Of a DNA stretch of 46,147 bases, positions 24,871-32,888 are shown piece by piece (position 1 is the first letter of the stretch; each line of letters starts with the position of its first letter). Position numbers and translations under genes: made by a program. Below the pieces are notes generated by a model that was not told the origin of the DNA, did no database searches, and saw only the letters and a program-made list of their open reading frames with translations. This DNA comes from Bacteroidota bacterium (GTDB taxonomy: Bacteria > Bacteroidota > Bacteroidia > UBA8524), in the NCBI GenBank assembly GCA_003531115.1, contig DQHT01000110.1:7285-53431 (forward strand). The letters are read 5' to 3'.

Positions 24871-27000
24871 TTAATTTCCCTGGATCAACATAAGTTTTCT
24901 GGTGAAGGATTGTCCGTCAACGGTTAAACGTACGATATACAATCCACTGCTCAGGTCCGTTCCCGGAGTGAAGGTGTAATTTTGCTCTCCGCCTGTTGCA
25001 GGTCCGTCGCTCAATACACTTACCACTCTTCCAAACATATCCAGAACCTCGATTTTAGCCGATTTTGCCTCGGGCATGTTCACCCGGATCTGGGTTTCCC
25101 CGGCACTCGGGTTAGGATATACGGTGAAATTGCTTTCGTTGGCGAGTTCTTCCACACCGGTACTAAAGCCCAGGTTGATATTGTCGACGTAGAAATTATG
25201 TCCGCCATTGGAACGGAACTCAAAACGTATTTTAACATTATTCCGCTGACTCACGGGAATGGCAGAGAGGTTAACATCTACTTTTCTCCATTGGTCAGGG
25301 CCATTTGGGGTAAAATCTACGGCTACAAAAGGTGCAGCTCCTGTTGTTGAAATAGAACCGGCCAAAATTTGTTGGCGCATGTTCCAGGTTTTTCCGCAAT
25401 CCGTGCTTGATGCAATGATCAGGGCATCGCCGTTTACATTTGTTCCTACTCTTCTTTGGGCATTGGCATAATAGAAGGAGAAGGTTGGAATGTCGATCCC
25501 GCTGTAATTAACGGTTGGAGATTCCAGGTAAAAACGTGCTCCTGCTTCAACCGCATTATTCCTGACATAACAGGCGTAATTGCCTCCGATGCTTCCTTCG
25601 CCCATTGCTACCCGGGTGAAATTGGCAGCACTGGTGCTGTATGTCTTCCAGTTGTTGATCGGGAAAACTTCAAATTCAAATCCCTCGGTCAACCCCGCTC
25701 CAAATTCTCCGGAATTCGGGAAAACCTCTACATACTGCTTTCTGGTAAAGGTGTCGGTTCCTTTCGCATTGGTCACGATCAGAGTAACATCATACAATCC
25801 GGAAGCACTATAGGTAACATTCGGATTGGCCGTTGTTGCGTTGGAAGGTGTTCCCCCTTCGAAGGTCCACTGGTAGGTCATGGCTCCGGTAGCATTATAA
25901 GAATTATCTCTGAATGAAACAGTTCCTGATTCGCAAATACTGGTAAAGGTACTGTAGAAATAGGCTTTAGGGGCGCAGGTGGTCGGATTGTACGGGTCTG
26001 CCGTTCCGGTTGCAACCAGGTTGGAAGGGAGCCATAATTTTGGTCTCCAGTTCTTTAGGGTAGTATGCATCCGAACTTTTTGTCCGATCGTAAAGGTGCC
26101 CATGCAGGAACCATTGGCGTAATCCATATAGTTTTCAACCATATCCGGCATGTCGGGATTGTCATTGTGGCAACTGTTAATGTTATGATCACACCCAAAA
26201 TTAGGTGCCATTACAGGAGGGGTATCGTCAACTCCATCGCCACCAAAGCAACTGTCCTGGAAAGGATGGTACAATCCCAACCAGTGACCGGCTTCGTGAA
26301 CCAGCGTGCTGCCCCATTGCGGAACACCCACGCTCGGATTGGCACCTGTACCGATACTACCTACGTTATCATGACGGATCACAACCCCGTCGGTTTGTGC
26401 ACCGCCAGACCATGGGAATTGGGCATAACCCAATACAGTTCCAAAACTTTGAAAGGCACGGTTGATATCTTTCACCACCCACACATTAAAATAACGGTCG
26501 GTTGGCCAGGCACTTTTTAATTTGATAAAGTCCGTTGCGTTTTCCGTTTCCGGTGCATAGATACGAACCACCCCATCGGTACATTTTCCGTTCGGGTCGA
26601 TGGTGGCTAAACGAAACTCGATCTCACAATCGGCGGCAACTCCCCAGAAAATTTCACGGGTCTTTTCGAATTTAGGTCCGTTAAAAGCCCGGTTCATGGT
26701 GTCGATCTGGTTTTTTATCTGCGCATAGCTGATATTTTCTATACCACCGGCATGAAAAACATGAAAGACAATAGGGATAATAAATTTTTCCGGAGCCTTT
26801 TTTTCCATGGCGCCATAAGTCGCCATATTTTGTTTGTATTCGGATTCAAACTGGGCAGCGCGTTCGCGAATACTCGGATCAGCGTGCATTTGCTGTTGGT
26901 AGTAACTGTCAGCGCCACACTTTTCATGGTCGTGGGTTTGTTGTCCGAAGGCTAAAGAAGCGCCCAGGAGGCATCCAAAGAGGTAGATTGTTCTCTTCAT
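24871..27000 (-). CDS. Secreted M43 (pappalysin-type) zinc metalloprotease with PKD domain and T9SS type A signal
   Basis: A 709-residue exported protease. Signal peptide 1-19 (MKRTIYLFGCLLGASLAFG). The catalytic domain includes the metzincin zinc site HEAGHWLGLYH (His235, Glu236, His239, His245) and the Met-turn NYMDY (Met292); cysteines around 251-277 fit the M43 family. A PKD domain follows (about 345-430: YQWTFEGGTPSNATTANPNV), then a carbohydrate-binding/MAM-like beta-sandwich (about 440-615), and finally a type A T9SS sorting domain (about 625-709: FTVYPNPSAGETQIRVN ... LSSGLYIVRL). It should be secreted and attached to the cell surface, digesting extracellular protein. The ATG at 27000 gives the signal peptide directly; an upstream in-frame ATG at 27048 would add 16 polar residues before it and is not chosen. 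Confidence 0.93.
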   Translation of the reverse strand: MKRTIYLFGCLLGASLAFGQQTHDHEKCGADSYYQQQMHADPSIRERAAQFESEYKQNMATYGAMEKKAPEKFIIPIVFHVFHAGGIENISYAQIKNQIDTMNRAFNGPKFEKTREIFWGVAADCEIEFRLATIDPNGKCTDGVVRIYAPETENATDFIKLKSAWPTDRYFNVWVVKDINRAFQSFGTVLGYAQFPWSGGAQTDGVVIRHDNVGSIGTGANPSVGVPQWGSTLVHEAGHWLGLYHPFQDSCFGGDGVDDTPPVMAPNFGCDHNINSCHNDNPDMPDMVENYMDYANGSCMGTFTIGQKVRMHTTLKNWRPKLWLPSNLVATGTADPYNPTTCAPKAYFYSTFTSICESGTVSFRDNSYNATGAMTYQWTFEGGTPSNATTANPNVTYSASGLYDVTLIVTNAKGTDTFTRKQYVEVFPNSGEFGAGLTEGFEFEVFPINNWKTYSTSAANFTRVAMGEGSIGGNYACYVRNNAVEAGARFYLESPTVNYSGIDIPTFSFYYANAQRRVGTNVNGDALIIASSTDCGKTWNMRQQILAGSISTTGAAPFVAVDFTPNGPDQWRKVDVNLSAIPVSQRNNVKIRFEFRSNGGHNFYVDNINLGFSTGVEELANESNFTVYPNPSAGETQIRVNMPEAKSAKIEVLDMFGRVVSVLSDGPATGGEQNYTFTPGTDLSSGLYIVRLTVDGQSFTRKLMLIQGN

Positions 27001-27216
27001 ATTTAGGTACTTGCGATTCGTAAAATTCATTTCCATTTCAAAGTTCAAGTTTAAAGGTTTTTGAGCAATTGTTAACTATTTCTTCCCCCACAAATCAGGG
27101 TTTTGTCATATTTAGAAGACACCGCTTAAACGGCATGAAGCTGCCAAAGGTTTGAATCGTTCGTAGAAAATTATGAAATATTTAATAATTTCTTGAAAAA
27201 CAGGGAGATCCAGTCG
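27001..27216. other. Intergenic spacer, 216 bp, no clear element
   Basis: Lies between the thioredoxin-fold gene stop and the metalloprotease start (both minus strand). It is AT-rich and holds a weak inverted repeat (AAATTAT ... ATAATTT) near 27166-27192. No convincing -7 box, RNA gene or small reading frame was found. Confidence 0.4.
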
Positions 27217-28515
27217 CTACCAACGCTGAATTTCTCCGTTCTCCAGCATCTGTAAAACTTCAGCCGGCCGCAATCCCTTTTTATAGAGGCGCAGGCGCTT
27301 TTTCAGAAGAAACCCATAGGGGATCCCTTCGATCTGGTATTTTTGAATGATCGCCTTGGTTGCTGTGCCACTCAGGTAATGAACTCCATTAACCCGAACA
27401 TAAGAGCCCAGTGTTTTGGGGTTGTCTCCGTAATTCAGGGCAATGACCTTGATCATCGGACAAAATTTTTCCCGGATCATCCGTAATGCAGCTGTATCTT
27501 CTTCAAAACCTTCTGCATCCCGGTTCCAGAAATAGATATAAACCGGTTTTCTCCGGTACCAGCGTAATTTTTGCTGCTTGCCCTCCGAATCATAAAATTT
27601 AATTCGGGGAACTTTTTTTCCTTCTTTTAACTGCCGTTTGGCCTGTGTATTCGGGTCATAACGAAACTGCAAACTCCTTGCATATTCATCCAGTTCGAGT
27701 ATACGGTAACTTTTGAAACCCCTTTCGAAATAGGTACTGCCTTGACCACTTTCGATCGGGAAGACGTGGTCTGTTCCCTGGATTACACTGCCATAATCGT
27801 TTAGCAGGATCCGGTCGATACCGGGTTCATTGTACAAGCCATTGTAGTTTATGTCCTGCAGGGCTACCTGAAAGGAATCGGTGCCCACAACACAATCAGC
27901 ATAGCGGATATTAAAGCGTTGCTCCCGAAAACTAAAGGCCGTTCCAACATAATGTTTGGTACCGCAGTTCTCCTTGATAAGCTCATCGGCCATACGCTTG
28001 AAGGCAAAATCTTTCATAAAATCAAAACGACTCAGGCGGAAAGTGACTTTCCTTTCGGGTATTTGCGGGTGACTCAGATCTACATCCAGGTATTCCAGGT
28101 TCATATGAAAGGTGTCAGGTTCGCCGTCGTCCGTAAAATTGAAATTATTGTTGTGGTCTACATAGATCACGGCAGGCAGGTGCCTTCTTCCATAATTGGC
28201 AACCAAAACAGCTGTATAGCCATTCATGCTGTTATCAGTCACCTCTGAAAACAAGAAGGTATACCCGGTATCCAAAATTTGGACAAATTCGGGGAGCACT
28301 ACTTTGAAAAGCTCCAAAGGTTTGTCGTTGCTTACCCCAAATCCTTCATAACTTTCTATGGAATCATTTGTAAGCTTAAAGATTGGTGCAATGAGTTTGG
28401 ACGTTTCAAAATAACGGTCCTTTCCGCCCTCATTAAGGCTTAAGGTTATTAGGTCCTGGGCGCTCAGGGAAAGTGATATACCTGTTAAACAGAAAATAAG
28501 AAATACGCGTTTCAT
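27217..28515 (-). CDS. Exported protein with C-terminal thioredoxin-like domain lacking the CXXC
   Basis: A 432-residue exported protein. Signal peptide MKRVFLIFCLTGISLSLSAQ. Residues about 20-290 are a beta-rich region of unknown family with aspartate-rich EF-hand-like segments (VDHNNNFNFTDDGEPD and LQDINYNGLYNEPGIDRI), which may bind Ca. Residues about 305-432 resemble the TlpA/AhpC thioredoxin fold: KVPRIKFYDSEGK, then YIYFWNRDAEGFEEDTAALR where the redox motif WCxxC would be, and a cis-Pro-like segment EGIPYGFLL. The catalytic cysteines are replaced (WNRDAE), so disulfide chemistry is not expected. The ATG at 28515 gives the signal peptide; the frame extends upstream to 28635 but overlaps the preceding gene. 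It lies 43 nt after the YugP-type peptidase gene, probably in one unit. Confidence 0.75.
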   Translation of the reverse strand: MKRVFLIFCLTGISLSLSAQDLITLSLNEGGKDRYFETSKLIAPIFKLTNDSIESYEGFGVSNDKPLELFKVVLPEFVQILDTGYTFLFSEVTDNSMNGYTAVLVANYGRRHLPAVIYVDHNNNFNFTDDGEPDTFHMNLEYLDVDLSHPQIPERKVTFRLSRFDFMKDFAFKRMADELIKENCGTKHYVGTAFSFREQRFNIRYADCVVGTDSFQVALQDINYNGLYNEPGIDRILLNDYGSVIQGTDHVFPIESGQGSTYFERGFKSYRILELDEYARSLQFRYDPNTQAKRQLKEGKKVPRIKFYDSEGKQQKLRWYRRKPVYIYFWNRDAEGFEEDTAALRMIREKFCPMIKVIALNYGDNPKTLGSYVRVNGVHYLSGTATKAIIQKYQIEGIPYGFLLKKRLRLYKKGLRPAEVLQMLENGEIQRW

Positions 28516-28558
28516 CCCTGCCAAGGTAAAATACAAAAGCCTGTCAATGCAAGTCGAT

Positions 28559-29251
28559 CTAGTCGTCAGACCGGCCCATGAAAAGGGAAATATAATAAAG
28601 AAGCGTAGCCAGTGAAGATAATGCGGCAACGACATAGGTCATGGCAGCCCAGTTTAGGGCATCACGGCTTTCTGTTTCTTCCTGCCCAACTACCAGTCCT
28701 TTGGTGCTTAGCCAGGCCATGGCGCGTCGGCTGGCATCAAACTCAACGGGTAGGGTCACAAAGGCAAACAGGGTGGTCAGGGTAAATAATCCGATCCCGA
28801 TCAATAAAAGGGTCTGTCCCAAAGCTCCTCCCAGTATAACACCACCGATCAACAGAAAAATCAGGTAGCGGGAAGAAACACTTACCGGCCCGACCATGGT
28901 AGAGCGAAATTCCAGCCAGTTGTACGCCTCAGCATGTTGAACAGCATGTCCGCACTCATGGGCGGCAACCGCGGCAGCCAGGGTGGAACGGCCATGGAAA
29001 ACCTCATCACTCAGGTTAACGGTTTTATCTGTAGGATTATAATGGTCGGTTAGTTGCCCGGGATTGTGTAAAACCTGCACATCATAAATACCATTGTCGC
29101 TCAGCATTTTGCGGGCGATCTCGGCGCCACTCATTCCATTACGCAGCGCACTTTGGGCATATTTTTTTGATTTGGAACGAAAACGAGCCTGAACGATCAG
29201 ACTCACTACCATCAGTATGATACCGATAATATAAAGAAGCATTGTTGTCAT
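28559..29251 (-). CDS. YugP-type neutral zinc metallopeptidase (COG2738)
   Basis: Integral membrane zinc peptidase of 230 residues. One membrane helix at the N-terminus (about 4-21), then the cytoplasmic segment with AARKML-type helix and GIYDVQVLHNPGQLTDHYNP, the zinc motif AAHECGHAVQHAEAY (His98, Glu99, His102), and three more hydrophobic segments (about 118-170 and 195-223). The LPVEFDASRRAM segment is typical of this family. The physiological substrate is not known in the family at large. Start could be 29251 or the internal ATG at 29242; the first is kept. It follows a tiny membrane protein gene by 48 nt on the same strand. Confidence 0.88.
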   Translation of the reverse strand: MTTMLLYIIGIILMVVSLIVQARFRSKSKKYAQSALRNGMSGAEIARKMLSDNGIYDVQVLHNPGQLTDHYNPTDKTVNLSDEVFHGRSTLAAAVAAHECGHAVQHAEAYNWLEFRSTMVGPVSVSSRYLIFLLIGGVILGGALGQTLLLIGIGLFTLTTLFAFVTLPVEFDASRRAMAWLSTKGLVVGQEETESRDALNWAAMTYVVAALSSLATLLYYISLFMGRSDD

Positions 29252-29299
29252 AAGAGATGAACTGTGCTAATCACTCAGCAAAGCACATTCCAAATGCCG

Positions 29300-29470
29300 C
29301 TAACGAAACAGAATGCGGTAAATAATGACACAAATGCAGAAAATAAAGAGCAGGATGGATAGTTTATTGATCCCGTGCATCATTTTGAGGTAAGTGCTTT
29401 GTTCTTCTCCTGACGGATCAGGCTGTTTTTTCCAAAATAAGAGGTAAGAAAGAAATTTTTTGAAGATCAT
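29300..29470 (-). CDS. Very small membrane protein (56 residues)
   Basis: Short protein MIFKKFLSYLLFWKKQ... with an amphipathic, aromatic N-terminus, a polar middle (PDPSGEEQSTYLKMMHGINK) and one membrane helix at the C-terminus (LSILLFIFCICVIIYRILF). It resembles the small Bacteroidota proteins grouped as DUF6728, but I am not certain of that name. The ATG at 29470 is preferred to an in-frame start at 29551 because the longer form would overlap the divergent peptidase promoter region and a perfect -7 box lies just before 29470. Function unknown. Confidence 0.62.
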   Translation of the reverse strand: MIFKKFLSYLLFWKKQPDPSGEEQSTYLKMMHGINKLSILLFIFCICVIIYRILFR

Positions 29471-29486
29471 GGGTGCGTTTGTCGGA

Positions 29487-29494
29487 CAAAAATA
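29487..29494 (-). promoter_or_regulatory. -7 promoter box of the small membrane protein / YugP unit
   Basis: Minus strand TATTTTTG, exact TAnnTTTG, 16 nt before the ATG at 29470. No clear -33 TTG. It supports the short start of the 56-residue protein. Confidence 0.42.
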
Positions 29495-29560
29495 ACATTT
29501 GAGCCAGATAAATTGGGAATCCGATTCATTTATGCAAATTTGGCAGCACAAACCGCGTTT

Positions 29561-31696
29561 ATGAAAAATCAGGAAGCTTTGACACGTTTATTCTATGTAT
29601 CCGCCCTGGCGCTGCTTTTGCCGGCTTGCGGAGGAGAAGACAAAAAAATGGAAAAACTGCAGTACCCCGTTACCCAAAAAGGAGATCAGGTCGATGTTTA
29701 TTTTAATGACAGCGTTGCAGATCCTTATCGTTGGCTGGAAGACGACCGCAGCCCGGAAACTGCAGATTGGGTTACCCGGCAGAATGAATTTACATTTAAC
29801 TACCTGAAACAGATCCCATATCGTGACAGCATCAGAAAACGGCTTGAGGTATTGTATGATTATGAAAAGGTAGGCGCTCCGTTCAGAGAAGGGCAGAATT
29901 CCTATTATTTTAAAAACGACGGACTCCAAAACCAATCGGTGATGTATAAGATCAACGAAGGGGGAGAGGATGAGGTGTTTTTTGATCCGAATGCCCTGAG
30001 TACGGATGGTACTGTTTCCTTGTCCGGACTCCAGTTCACAAAAGACGGATCCCTGATGGCTTACAGCATCAGCCGCGGAGGAGCCGACTGGCAGGAAATT
30101 TATGTGATGGATGTAAAAAGCAAAGCCTTGCTTTCCGATAAAATTATGGACGTGAAGTTCAGCGGGACCGAATGGAAAGGCAATGAAGGGTTTTTCTATT
30201 CCACCTATAAAGACAAAAGCGGCAGCAAACTTTCAGCGAAAACGGAAAACCATAAGCTGTATTTCCATAAACTCGGTACCCCTGTTGATTCGGATGTACT
30301 GGTTTTTGGCGATGATGCCAATCCACGCCGATATGTGGGCGCCTCTGTTTCTGAAGACGGAAAGTACCTGATCATTCAGGCTGCCATGGCCACCACCGGA
30401 AATCAGGTGTATATCGTAGACCTGAGCAAACCAGGGTATGATGCCATGCCTGTCATTGAGAATTTTGAAAACGACCATGACCTGGTGTTTGCCGATAAAG
30501 GCAAATTCTATTTTTTAACGACGCTGAATGCACCAAACCGCCGACTTGTAGAGGTGGATCTGGCTAATCCGGCACCAGAAAACTGGAAAGACATTATTCC
30601 CGTTAGCGAAAATGTTCTCAGTGTGAGCCAGGGAGCGGGTTACTTTTTTGCCAAATACCAAAAAGATGTATTGAGCCATGTGGTTCAATATTCCTTCTCA
30701 GGCGAAAAACTGCGAGAAGTAACACTACCCGGACAAGGCAGTGCGGGAGGGTTTGGAGGCAATGTGGACGATAAAATGCTCTACTACACGTTTACCAGCT
30801 ATATCTATCCAAGTACCGTTTTTTCTTATGATCCGGCGAGTGGAACTTCTGCCGTCTATAAAAAACCGGAGATCGATTTTGACCCGGCTTTGTATGAATC
30901 CAAACAGGTGTTTTTTACTTCCAAAGACGGAACGAAGATCCCAATGATGATCACCCATAAAAAGGGTCTGGAATTGAATGGTAAAAATCCAACCTTATTG
31001 TATGGATATGGCGGTTTTAACATCAGTCTGCAACCCAATTTTTCAACAGCCGTACTGGTCTTGCTCGAAAACGGAGGCGTGTATGCGGTGCCAAACCTGC
31101 GTGGAGGAGGGGAATATGGAGAAGAATGGCATATGGCGGGTACCAAATTGAAAAAGCAGAATGTGTTTGATGATTTTATTGCCGCTGCCGAATACCTGAT
31201 CAAAGAAAAATACTGCAGCAGCGATTACCTGGCCATTTCAGGCGGATCGAACGGCGGACTCCTCGTAGGGGCAGTTATGACCCAACGCCCGGACCTGATG
31301 CGGGTAGCTTTACCGGCTGTAGGGGTTTTGGATATGTTGCGTTACAATGCCTTTACAGCAGGAGAGGGTTGGGCTACCGATTATGGAACGGCCCAGGAAT
31401 CAGAAGACATGTACCGCTACTTAAAAGGCTATTCTCCCGTTCACAACGTGAAAGCCGGAACCGCTTATCCTGCAACAATGATCACCACCGGCGACCACGA
31501 TGACCGGGTAGTACCTGCTCATAGTTTCAAATTCGCCGCCACCCTTCAAGAAGGCCAGGCCGGTCCTGCGCCTATCCTCATTCGTATCGATGTAAATGCA
31601 GGCCACGGTGCCGGTAAACCCACAGCCAAGATACTCGACGAACAAGCGGACAAATGGGCATTTATGCTGTGGAGCATGGGTGTTCGGGAGTTGTAG
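29561..31696 (+). CDS. Prolyl oligopeptidase family (S9A) lipoprotein
   Basis: Serine peptidase cleaving after proline in short peptides. The 711-residue protein begins with a lipoprotein signal (LALLLPACGGE, lipobox Cys23), so it should be anchored in the envelope. An N-terminal stretch (about 33-90: YPVTQKGDQVDVYFNDSVADPYRWLEDD) matches the family start, the seven-bladed propeller covers about 90-420, and the alpha/beta hydrolase domain carries the triad Ser563 (SGGSNGGLL), Asp647 (GDHDDRVVP) and His682 (NAGHGAGKP). The ATG at 29561 is chosen because it places the lipoprotein signal at the very start; the longer frame from 29513 does not. Divergent from the minus-strand peptidase unit. Confidence 0.94.
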   Translation: MKNQEALTRLFYVSALALLLPACGGEDKKMEKLQYPVTQKGDQVDVYFNDSVADPYRWLEDDRSPETADWVTRQNEFTFNYLKQIPYRDSIRKRLEVLYDYEKVGAPFREGQNSYYFKNDGLQNQSVMYKINEGGEDEVFFDPNALSTDGTVSLSGLQFTKDGSLMAYSISRGGADWQEIYVMDVKSKALLSDKIMDVKFSGTEWKGNEGFFYSTYKDKSGSKLSAKTENHKLYFHKLGTPVDSDVLVFGDDANPRRYVGASVSEDGKYLIIQAAMATTGNQVYIVDLSKPGYDAMPVIENFENDHDLVFADKGKFYFLTTLNAPNRRLVEVDLANPAPENWKDIIPVSENVLSVSQGAGYFFAKYQKDVLSHVVQYSFSGEKLREVTLPGQGSAGGFGGNVDDKMLYYTFTSYIYPSTVFSYDPASGTSAVYKKPEIDFDPALYESKQVFFTSKDGTKIPMMITHKKGLELNGKNPTLLYGYGGFNISLQPNFSTAVLVLLENGGVYAVPNLRGGGEYGEEWHMAGTKLKKQNVFDDFIAAAEYLIKEKYCSSDYLAISGGSNGGLLVGAVMTQRPDLMRVALPAVGVLDMLRYNAFTAGEGWATDYGTAQESEDMYRYLKGYSPVHNVKAGTAYPATMITTGDHDDRVVPAHSFKFAATLQEGQAGPAPILIRIDVNAGHGAGKPTAKILDEQADKWAFMLWSMGVREL

Positions 31697-31750
31697 TTTA
31701 AGCGAAGCTTTTTGGTTGAACTTAGTTTGAAGGGTATTTTCGAAGGCGCG

Positions 31751-31825
31751 GGGTTTTGGGTAATGGGTTTTGGGTTCTGGTCGTTGTACACTATTGCCAT
31801 AACCCCAAACCCATTACCCATAACC
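31751..31825. repeat. Heptamer-based inverted repeat (about 30-bp arms)
   Basis: The left arm (31751-31780) is made of 7-bp units of the type GGGTTTT / GGGTAAT; the right arm (31797-31825) is its near reverse complement (about 26 of 30 positions pair), built from AACCCAT/TACCCAT-type units. The loop is about 16 nt. It lies 54 bp after the prolyl oligopeptidase stop and could also act as a transcript-end hairpin, although no T-run follows. Confidence 0.8.
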
Positions 31826-31890
31826 TGTCACCCTGAGCAGGCAAACGTATCATCAGACCTCGTAAAATCCCCACGCCGTGTCGAAGGGCC
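31826..31890. repeat. Dispersed CACCCTGAGC ... GTCGAAGGG repeat, copy 1
   Basis: TGTCACCCTGAGC at 31826-31838 and GTCGAAGGGCC at 31880-31890 are the two ends of a repeat type that is common between genes in many bacteria, as a palindrome-like CCCTGAGC...GTCGAAGGG. Here the ends are 41 bp apart rather than adjacent. A second, compact, oppositely oriented copy is at 35994-36035. Confidence 0.65.
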
Positions 31891-31943
31891 TTGCAACCAT
31901 TCGTTCCAATTGTGCTTCTTTGAAACAACCAGCTTCCCAAACC

Positions 31944-32750
31944 ATGATGCTCAAATCCCTGATTTTCCTTCTTTTCGGTGTTCTACTCTTCGCTCCCTCA
32001 GCCATCGCGCAAAAACATACCATCGGGCTGCAGGGTGGAATGGTCAGTTCAGGGATGTCGATGGACTACAAAGGCTCCGCCGACCCGATGGATAAGGCTC
32101 CTCATTTTAACCGGATCACAAACCTCTATTTTTCTGTAAGTTATGGATATAATTTTTTTGGAAAGTTCCATGCTAACACGGGGATTGAATTTTATAACAA
32201 AGGCTCGATCATGCGCTTTGATACAGGTTATGCTGATATAACAGGCTCAGGAACCTACGAGTATAAAACCAATACACGGGACATATTGACCTACCTGTCC
32301 ATTCCCCTTTCCATTTCCAGGCAGATCCATCTCGACAAAAACGGGAAGCATCGTGTGCTGCTTTGTGCCGGTTTAAATATAAGTTACCTGCTCAAAGCGA
32401 CAGCCGAAGGGTATTCTGTAATTGAGCATACTCCCGCTGGTTCCCCGAAGCCCGAACCTTCTAAAGTTCAGGAAATTCACCCGCTTCGCATGACAGGATA
32501 TTTCGAGTGGGATTTTTCTGTGCATATTGGGGGTGGTTACCGCTTCCAGATCAATGATGACCTGGGAATAGGGATCGATTACCGCTTCCTATCGAATTTT
32601 AACGATATCAATGAAGAACGACTCAGATACGAATTATATGATTACAAGAGTAGTAAGTACTATCGCTATTCACCCAAAATGGTGAATCAGGATAATCATG
32701 TCCTTTCAGTGGGTATTTTTATGAGTCCGCGTTTGTTTGTGGGACTGTAG
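31944..32750 (+). CDS. Outer-membrane beta-barrel protein (porin-like)
   Basis: A 268-residue exported protein: signal peptide MMLKSLIFLLFGVLLFAPSAIAQ, then repeated amphipathic strands with aromatic girdles (TIGLQGGMVSSGMSMDY, YFSVSYGYNFFGKFHANTGIEFY, FDFSVHIGGGYRF-like, DDLGIGIDYRFLSNFND, HVLSVGIFMSPRLF). This fits the 'outer membrane protein beta-barrel' class common in Bacteroidota; no specific function can be given. The ATG at 31944 (or 31947) is chosen because the upstream in-frame extension would run through the dispersed repeat. The last three codons and the stop lie inside the octamer array, so the C-terminus (FVGL) may have been altered by that element: barrels normally end in an aromatic residue, here possibly the Phe at FVGL. 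Confidence 0.8.
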   Translation: MMLKSLIFLLFGVLLFAPSAIAQKHTIGLQGGMVSSGMSMDYKGSADPMDKAPHFNRITNLYFSVSYGYNFFGKFHANTGIEFYNKGSIMRFDTGYADITGSGTYEYKTNTRDILTYLSIPLSISRQIHLDKNGKHRVLLCAGLNISYLLKATAEGYSVIEHTPAGSPKPEPSKVQEIHPLRMTGYFEWDFSVHIGGGYRFQINDDLGIGIDYRFLSNFNDINEERLRYELYDYKSSKYYRYSPKMVNQDNHVLSVGIFMSPRLFVGL

Positions 32751-32870
32751 GACTGTGGGACTGTTGGACTGTTTAACTTAGAAACACGATCCCACGATCC
32801 CACGATCCCACGATCCCACGATCCCACAATCCCACGCTCCCACGCTCCCACGCTCCCACAGTCCCACGAT
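32739..32870. repeat. Octamer tandem arrays in inverted orientation
   Basis: Left array 32739-32778: five 8-bp units (GTGGGACT, GTAGGACT, GTGGGACT, GTTGGACT, GTTTAACT). Six bases later the right array 32785-32864 has ten units: CACGATCC five times, CACAATCC, CACGCTCC three times, CACAGTCC, with a partial unit CACGAT after. The two arrays are close to reverse complements of each other (GTGGGACT versus AGTCCCAC), so the transcript can fold into a long imperfect hairpin. It spans from the last codons of the outer-membrane barrel gene to 18 bp before rarA. Confidence 0.93.
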
Positions 32871-32876
32871 TTTCCC

Positions 32877-32884
32877 TATTTTCG
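32877..32884 (+). promoter_or_regulatory. -7-like box of rarA
   Basis: TATTTTCG (one mismatch to TAnnTTTG) ends 4 nt before the ATG at 32889 (CCCC between). It starts just after the octamer array, which occupies the whole -33 region. Confidence 0.35.
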
Positions 32885-32888
32885 CCCC

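Noticed and set aside
29513..29560. Upstream ATG as start of the prolyl oligopeptidase
   Set aside because: It would put 16 unrelated residues before the lipoprotein signal and remove its N-terminal position.
31878..31943. Upstream start for the outer-membrane barrel gene
   Set aside because: The extension is encoded by the end of the dispersed repeat and precedes the signal peptide at 31944.
32739..32870. CRISPR array at the octamer repeats
   Set aside because: The repeats are 8 bp with no spacers and no cas genes are near. It is a simple tandem array.
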